Below are positions 60,001 to 64,000 of a DNA stretch of 64,000 bases, one piece after another. Position numbers and translations under genes: made by a program. Below the pieces are notes generated by a model. The model saw nothing but the letters and a program-made list of their open reading frames with translations. It had not been told where the DNA came from and searched no databases. The stretch is from Actinomadura sp. WMMA1423 (lineage in GTDB: Bacteria; Actinomycetota; Actinomycetes; Streptosporangiales; Streptosporangiaceae): the NCBI RefSeq assembly GCF_006547145.1, contig NZ_CP041244.1, forward strand, positions 1,798,001 to 1,862,000. The letters run 5' to 3'. Positions within the stretch are counted from its first letter, which is position 1. Every line of letters starts with the position of its first letter.

Positions 60001-62945
60001 CGTCCGGGATGAAGGCCGAGGACATGTGGCAGGCGGTGGGCACGCTCGCGCTGCGGCTCTGGGAGGGCAACGAGCAGTTCCTGCGCCTCGCCGAGCTGGC
60101 CGACGTCGCCGACGCCCTCACCGGCCTCACCGCGGGGCGGATGTCACCGCACCAGGTGACGCACGCCGTCGGCGCCGGGAGCCTTCTCGTGCGCACGCCC
60201 GAGGGGCTGTTCGGGTTCATCCACCAGTCCGTCATGGAGTGGCTCGTCGCCCGGCACATAGCCGACGAGTTCGCCAAGGGCGAGGCTCCCGCCGCCCTGA
60301 GCCGCCGCGCCCTGACCCAGCTCGCGGTCGACTTCCTGTGCGACCTCGCCGACACCCGCGCCTGCCAGGAGTGGACGGCGGCCGTCCTCGCCGACCCCGA
60401 GGCCGACGACATGGCACGCGCCAACGCGATCCGCATCACGACGCGGCTGCGGACCCCCGCCCACACCGACCTGCGCGGCGCCCGCCTCCAGGGCGAGGAC
60501 CTGTCCTACCGCGACCTCCAGGAGGTCGACCTCACCGGCGCCGACCTCACCGACGCCCAGCTGGTGGGCGCCAACCTCTCGCGCGCCGTCCTGCGGGACG
60601 CCTCCCTCGCCGGGGCGCGCCTGGACGAGGCCACGCTCACCGGCGCCGACCTGCGCGGCGCCGACCTGTCCCGGGCCCGCCTCGCCCGCGCCGACCTGCG
60701 GGACGTCGCCGTGGACGGCAGCCACTGGACCCGCGCCGCCCTCGTGGACGCCGTGCTCCCCGACCGCGTCGCGACCGCCCCCGAGCTGCGCGAGGCGGCC
60801 ATCGCGCCGGGCCGCCCCATCGACATCCAGGTCGCCCCGGCCGCGGTGGGCGTCCCCTACGGGTTCCACTTCCAGACCAGCCGCCTCCCGCAGCCGCTCG
60901 CCTACAGCCCCGGAGGCTCCGTCCTGGCCGTCGGCAGCGAGGACGGCGGCGTCCTCGTCTGCGACGCCGTCACCGGCACGCCCCTGCGCAACCTCCAGGG
61001 CCACACCGACCGCGCCTACGCGGTCGCGTTCGACGCCGCGGGGGCCCTCCTCGCGAGCGGGTCGGCCGACGGCACCGTCCGGCTCTGGGACCTCGCCACC
61101 GGGCACACCGCGCACACCCTCCCCGTCCACCCCGACGGCGTGTGGCCCGTGGTCGTCGGAGGCCGCTCCCCCGCGGGCGGCGACCTCCTGGCCGCCGGCG
61201 CCGCCGACGGGACCATCCGCGTGTGGAACACCGTGTCCGGCGTGCTCCTGCACGAGCTCGCCGGGCACACCGCCCCCGTCTACACCGCGGTGTTCGACCC
61301 CGCCGGCTCGCTCATGGTCACCGGCGACGCCGGCGGCACGCTGCGCGTCTGGGACCTCGCCACCGGCGCGCTGCGCCGCGAGCTCGCCGGGCACCACGGC
61401 GCGGTGTTCCGCGCCGTCTTCCACCCGGACGGCTCCCTGCTCGCCGCCGGAGACGAGGCGGGCGTCGTCCGCCTCTGGGACATCCGCACCGGCGAGATCC
61501 GCCAGGAGCTCCTCGGCCACACCGGCCGCGTCTACGCGATCGCGTTCCACCCCGACGGCGGCCTCCTCGTCACCGGCGACACCGACGGGTCCGTCCGCCT
61601 CTGGGAGGACGGCCGCCAGCGCGCCGCCCTGACCGGCCACGGCGGCGGCATCTACCAGGCCACCTTCAGCCCGGACGGCGGCCGGCTCGCCACCGCCGAC
61701 AGCGCAGGGTCCGTGCGCCTGTGGGACCCCCGCACCGGCCGGCAGCGCCTCGAACTGGCAGGGCACCGCGGCGCCGTGTGGCCGTTCGCGTTCCGTCCGG
61801 ACGGCACGCAGCTCGCCACCAGCAGCAACGACGGCACGGCACGGCTGTGGGACGCCGAGACCGGCCAGTGCCGCGTGGTGCTGCGCGGCCACGGCCGCCG
61901 CGTCACCGGCGTCGCGTTCAGCCCGGACGGCGGCCTGCTCGCCAGCAGCGGCAACGACGGGCTCGTCCGGCTGTGGGACCCGCGCTCGGGCCGCCGGATC
62001 CGCGAGCTGCGCGGCGTCGCCGACAACCTCACCTCCGCCGCGTTCAACACCCGCGACTCCCAGCTCGCGACCGCCACCAACGACGGCGGCGTCCACCTGT
62101 GGCAGGCCGGGACGGGCACGTTCGAACGCGAGCTGAACGTCGAGACCGACCACGTCTGGGCGCAGGCGTTCGCCCCGTCCGGCGACGTCCTCGCCACCGC
62201 CAACGACGACGACTCCGTCCGGCTCTGGTACTGGACGAGCGGCCGCGAGATCGTCAACCTGGCCGACCACCGGGGCCGCGTCCGCTCCATCGACTTCCAG
62301 CCCGGCGGCGCCCTGGTCGCCACGGGCTGCGACGACGGCCTCGTCCGTCTCTGGAGCCCCCGCACGGGCGAGCTCGCCGCCGCGCTGCGCGGCCACGGCG
62401 ACCGGGTGTACCAGGTGAAGTTCTCACCGTCCGGCGAGACCCTCGCCAGCGCGAGCAACGACGGGACCGTCCGCCTCTGGGACCCGTCCACGGGCGATCT
62501 CCAGCACACCCTCACCGAGCACACCGGACGGCTGTGGACCGCGGCGTTCCACCCGTCCGGGGCCGTGCTCGCCAGCGCGGGCGACGACATGGTCGTGCGC
62601 CTGTGGAACCCGTCCAACGGGCGCCTGCTGCACACCCTCACCGGCCACACGCGCCGCGTCTGGTCCGCGGCTTTCAGCCCCGACGGCTCCCTCCTCGCCA
62701 CCGCGGGCGACGACGGCGCCATCATCCTCTGGGACGTCACCGACCGCGACGCCCCCGCGCGCCGCGCCACCCTCCTCGGCCTGGCCGAGGGCTGGGCGGC
62801 CCTGGCCCCCGACGGCCGCTACAAGTGGGAGGGAAACGCCACGGCCGAGTTCTGGTACGCCGTGGGCATGTGCCGCTTCGAGCCGGGGGAACTCGACGCC
62901 TACCTGGCCGAGGTCCACCGCCTCCCCCTCGACGCCCCGTTCTAG
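57084..62945 (+). CDS. TIR - degenerate phosphoesterase - NACHT - pentapeptide - WD40 protein
   Basis: A 1953-residue protein in the style of NLR immune receptors. Order: TIR domain (about 12-145, [20 protein letters not shown] to [12 protein letters not shown]); disordered linker; calcineurin-like phosphoesterase fold (about 218-490) lacking its metal ligands; a small domain (about 550-668) that may be a degenerate nuclease-like fold; NACHT ATPase with Walker A GDFGRGKT (740-747), Walker B LLFDGFDE (812-819) and sensor VVASRTQHF; winged-helix and helical segment to about 1125; pentapeptide repeats (A(D/N)LxxAxL type, 1126-1205); 15 WD40 repeats (about 1268-1905) and a C-terminal cap ([20 protein letters not shown]). 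TIR domains often cleave NAD+; NACHT oligomerises; WD40s sense. The start is leaderless-like: GATACT 6 nt before ATG. Its stop shares CTAG with coaE. Defence role is inference. Confidence 0.85.
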   Translation: MTTPGHPQERPTDFFISYSPADERWASWIAWQLEAAGHRTMMQAWDFVPGTNFIDYMDRGLSEAKVVVAVLSRNYLRSRYGRMEWMAALRADPDDPARKLVTVRIEDCPIDGLLSTITYVDLVGVDEPDEARRLLMRRIQEALAGHARPLDGPGFPGGGPNRHLPPHGGREPLVGRLEESDGPGGGGRPEPAGERPARRAPVAAPAFPAAETAHEPRERLTVLHVSGPRFGRTLADPGEPTTATELQDRIWSDVTRLGDSGVPRPDLLVVTGNITHSGSRKEFAEALSFLTSLRALLGLEAQRVVVVPGTHDVTRAACQAYFSSCEADDIEPQPPYWPKWRHYAGLFKEFYQGIDALIFDSAQPWTLFPVPDLKVVVAGLNSTLPQTHREEDRYGRVGQAQAAWFNERLRHFEAEGWLRLGAVEHTPIAGEPGALRDPETVETLLASHVNLFFQGTESEYGAVPLLAGSGVPSVPALGPGRHQLVVVHGNGLERWVPEEAGRRGPERLERSWTAVNGTFPPPRAQTPPAPPAPEPGPGGDGTADPVPDPAGRLLDRLTEACETRFERAMIRRVTPPAREDGRSEPPHLLLTHLEDGFVRQYRIGAHVGQVTEADVDAFVRHVHADGSDHGSELVYLGPAPARSVRDDALRRGIRVRSLTEFQGLVDLSEYVAAQTRRLSAGGLYPPSLYVPQRYREVDRFLPESGPDDERRPGTDVHDDVVGEMLRLLAADHGRFLLLLGDFGRGKTFALRELARRIPEELPHVVPILIELRALDKAHSVDGLVAAHLANHGEELIDLKAFHYMLRQGRIVLLFDGFDELVTRMTYDRAADHLDTLLQAAQDKAKIVVASRTQHFKSQAQVLTALGEKVGVLPHRRVLSLEEFAPTQVRSYLVNRYGDEGAAEDRLSLLSGIEELLALTSNPRMLSFIADLPEDRLRAVAQARRAVSPADLYQEILSSWLAYEAERVGGAGGPSGMKAEDMWQAVGTLALRLWEGNEQFLRLAELADVADALTGLTAGRMSPHQVTHAVGAGSLLVRTPEGLFGFIHQSVMEWLVARHIADEFAKGEAPAALSRRALTQLAVDFLCDLADTRACQEWTAAVLADPEADDMARANAIRITTRLRTPAHTDLRGARLQGEDLSYRDLQEVDLTGADLTDAQLVGANLSRAVLRDASLAGARLDEATLTGADLRGADLSRARLARADLRDVAVDGSHWTRAALVDAVLPDRVATAPELREAAIAPGRPIDIQVAPAAVGVPYGFHFQTSRLPQPLAYSPGGSVLAVGSEDGGVLVCDAVTGTPLRNLQGHTDRAYAVAFDAAGALLASGSADGTVRLWDLATGHTAHTLPVHPDGVWPVVVGGRSPAGGDLLAAGAADGTIRVWNTVSGVLLHELAGHTAPVYTAVFDPAGSLMVTGDAGGTLRVWDLATGALRRELAGHHGAVFRAVFHPDGSLLAAGDEAGVVRLWDIRTGEIRQELLGHTGRVYAIAFHPDGGLLVTGDTDGSVRLWEDGRQRAALTGHGGGIYQATFSPDGGRLATADSAGSVRLWDPRTGRQRLELAGHRGAVWPFAFRPDGTQLATSSNDGTARLWDAETGQCRVVLRGHGRRVTGVAFSPDGGLLASSGNDGLVRLWDPRSGRRIRELRGVADNLTSAAFNTRDSQLATATNDGGVHLWQAGTGTFERELNVETDHVWAQAFAPSGDVLATANDDDSVRLWYWTSGREIVNLADHRGRVRSIDFQPGGALVATGCDDGLVRLWSPRTGELAAALRGHGDRVYQVKFSPSGETLASASNDGTVRLWDPSTGDLQHTLTEHTGRLWTAAFHPSGAVLASAGDDMVVRLWNPSNGRLLHTLTGHTRRVWSAAFSPDGSLLATAGDDGAIILWDVTDRDAPARRATLLGLAEGWAALAPDGRYKWEGNATAEFWYAVGMCRFEPGELDAYLAEVHRLPLDAPF

Positions 62946-63538
62946 GAGGCGCGGCGGGTGAGGGACTCCCAGAGGGCGTCGACCCGGGTCTTCAGGTCGG
63001 CGAGGGAGCCGGAGTTGTCGATGACGTGGGTGGCGACGGCGCGGCGGTCCTCGCGGGACGCCTGGTTGGCCATGCGGGCGCGGGCGTCCTCCTCGGTCAT
63101 GCCGCGGCGGGCGACGAGGCGGTCGAGCTGGACCTCCTCGGGGGCGTCCACGACGACGACCTCGTCGTACATGCCGGCCAGGCCGTTCTCCGCCAGGAGG
63201 GGGACGTCGTAGACGACGACCGCGTCGGCGGGGGCGGCGTCCATGAGCTCCTGCATCCGCTCCCCCACCAGCGGGTGGACGATCGCGTTCAGGGCGGCGA
63301 GCCGGGCGGAGTCGGCGAACACGATGCGGCCGACCTTCTCCCGGTCGAGGGCCCCGGACGGCAGGAGGACGTCCTCGCCGAACTCCGCCACGACGGCGGC
63401 GAGGCCCGGGGTGCCCGGCGCCACCACCTCCCGGGCGATCTTGTCGGCGTCGATGACGAGCGCGCCGTGCTCGCGCAGCCGCTTCGACACCTCGCTCTTG
63501 CCCGAGCCGATCCCGCCGGTGAGTCCCACTTTCAGCAC
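62942..63538 (-). CDS. coaE: Dephospho-CoA kinase
   Basis: Last step of CoA synthesis, phosphorylating dephospho-CoA. The 198-residue protein starts [20 protein letters not shown] (P-loop GGIGSGKS), with [15 protein letters not shown], the [20 protein letters not shown] segment and RxxxQ-type [15 protein letters not shown] at 63547 is in frame but overlaps the -10 box TAGGGT (63546-63551); the GTG at 63538 is exactly 7 nt after it, so it is preferred as a leaderless start. No C-terminal UPF0157 extension, unlike mycobacterial CoaE. Confidence 0.95.
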   Translation of the reverse strand: MLKVGLTGGIGSGKSEVSKRLREHGALVIDADKIAREVVAPGTPGLAAVVAEFGEDVLLPSGALDREKVGRIVFADSARLAALNAIVHPLVGERMQELMDAAPADAVVVYDVPLLAENGLAGMYDEVVVVDAPEEVQLDRLVARRGMTEEDARARMANQASREDRRAVATHVIDNSGSLADLKTRVDALWESLTRRAS

Positions 63539-63563
63539 GGGACTCACCCTAGCGGCGCGACCG

Positions 63564-64000
63564 CTAGGCGGTTCCGGCGGGGACGAGGGGTTTGCGCATG
63601 TGCACCAGCGTGAGGTGCGCGGCGACGCGCTCGCGGCGCGTCTCGGCGTAGCCGAGCCTCCGGTACAGGCGCACGTTCGCCTCGCTCAGGTGGCCGGTGA
63701 ACAGCACGCACGCGTCGGCGCGCCCGGCGACCTCGGCCTCCAGCGCCGTCATCAGGCTCCGCCCGATGCCGCGGCCCTGCAGGTCGGGGACGACCACGAG
63801 CCTCCCGACCAGGCACGTCCGCTCGTTGAACCGGGCGCGGACGGCGCCGACGAGCCTGCCGTCCAGCACCGCCTTCAGCACCACGGCGTCGCCCGCCAGC
63901 ACCTTGCGCAACTGCTCGGCCGACTCCACCAGCGGCGAGATGAACGGGTCGCCGTACAGCTGCGCCTCGCTGACGTAGGCGGCCCGCTGCACGGTCATCA
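63564..64000 (-). CDS. GNAT family N-acetyltransferase (5' end beyond window)
   Basis: At least 145 residues of a [25 protein letters not shown], acetyl-CoA loop [21 protein letters not shown], and [16 protein letters not shown]. An ATG lies at 63998, but [14 protein letters not shown] is normally internal in this family, and the frame is open to the window edge, so the true start is probably outside. The substrate is unknown. It is 25 bp upstream of coaE on the same strand, but coaE has its own promoter. Confidence 0.8.
   Translation of the reverse strand, partial: MTVQRAAYVSEAQLYGDPFISPLVESAEQLRKVLAGDAVVLKAVLDGRLVGAVRARFNERTCLVGRLVVVPDLQGRGIGRSLMTALEAEVAGRADACVLFTGHLSEANVRLYRRLGYAETRRERVAAHLTLVHMRKPLVPAGTA

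Noticed and set aside
60144..62396. A 750-codon minus-strand frame opposite the WD40 region.
   Set aside because: Composition mirrors the WD40 codons on the other strand and shows no family motif.
58034..63613. A very long open frame (about 1859 codons) on the plus strand in another frame of the TIR-NACHT gene.
   Set aside because: Its product is Arg/Pro/Ala-rich low complexity without domains; it is a GC-bias shadow of the real frame at 57084-62945.

Overview
The window is 64 kb of very GC-rich DNA with GTG starts, densely packed genes and many apparently leaderless starts. It comes from an actinomycete chromosome. The core block xerD, parA-like, scpA, scpB, rluB, aroH, tyrA, cmk, der is the usual actinobacterial order. 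With GTP-type PEPCK and an ectABCD cluster, it suggests a filamentous actinomycete, possibly near Actinomadura/Thermomonosporaceae; the genus is inference. No rRNA, tRNA, CRISPR array, transposase or phage gene was found.

Layout. 1-11.5 kb: 3' part of a GH65 glycosidase/phosphorylase, soxR with a perfect SoxR box, an HdeD-like membrane protein, pckG, a molybdate uptake operon (HTH-TOBE regulator, modA, modB, modC), an HSL-type esterase, a deoxyribosyltransferase-like/Nudix fusion and two small membrane proteins. 11.6-23 kb, all minus strand: der, cmk, tyrA, aroH, rluB, scpB, scpA, a SecD-P1-like membrane protein, parA, xerD, an ADP-ribose pyrophosphatase-type Nudix gene and pyrG. 23-25.6 kb: an 800-bp non-coding region of repeats with stem-loops ahead of pyrG, then a long internally duplicated coiled-coil protein. 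25.9-34 kb: proline iminopeptidase, then ectABCD (ectoine and hydroxyectoine synthesis) and an adjoining amino-acid-type ABC importer resembling EhuBCDA, so synthesis and uptake of the same compatible solutes lie side by side.

34-49 kb is an accessory metabolic and regulatory stretch: HD-domain protein, GlxA-type regulator, a thiolase-like/DUF35 pair and a nitronate monooxygenase that share an operator motif, MFS exporter with HxlR regulator, PPOX-type flavoproteins, GNATs, a methyltransferase with a divergent TetR regulator and a 35-bp palindrome, CapA-like and SGNH proteins, and an ADP-ribosylglycohydrolase pseudogene. 49-51.5 kb: uvrB behind a candidate RecA-independent DNA-damage promoter, then an orphan histidine kinase.

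52.7-63 kb looks like a conflict or signalling island. It has an overlapping trio (membrane protein of unknown function, cupin-like protein, inositol-monophosphatase-like protein), an ArsB/SLC13-type permease, and a 1953-residue protein with the order TIR, degenerate calcineurin-like phosphoesterase, possible nuclease-like region, NACHT ATPase, pentapeptide repeats, 15 WD40 repeats. This last protein is the strongest candidate here for an undescribed immune-type system. The window closes with coaE and a GNAT gene cut by the window edge.
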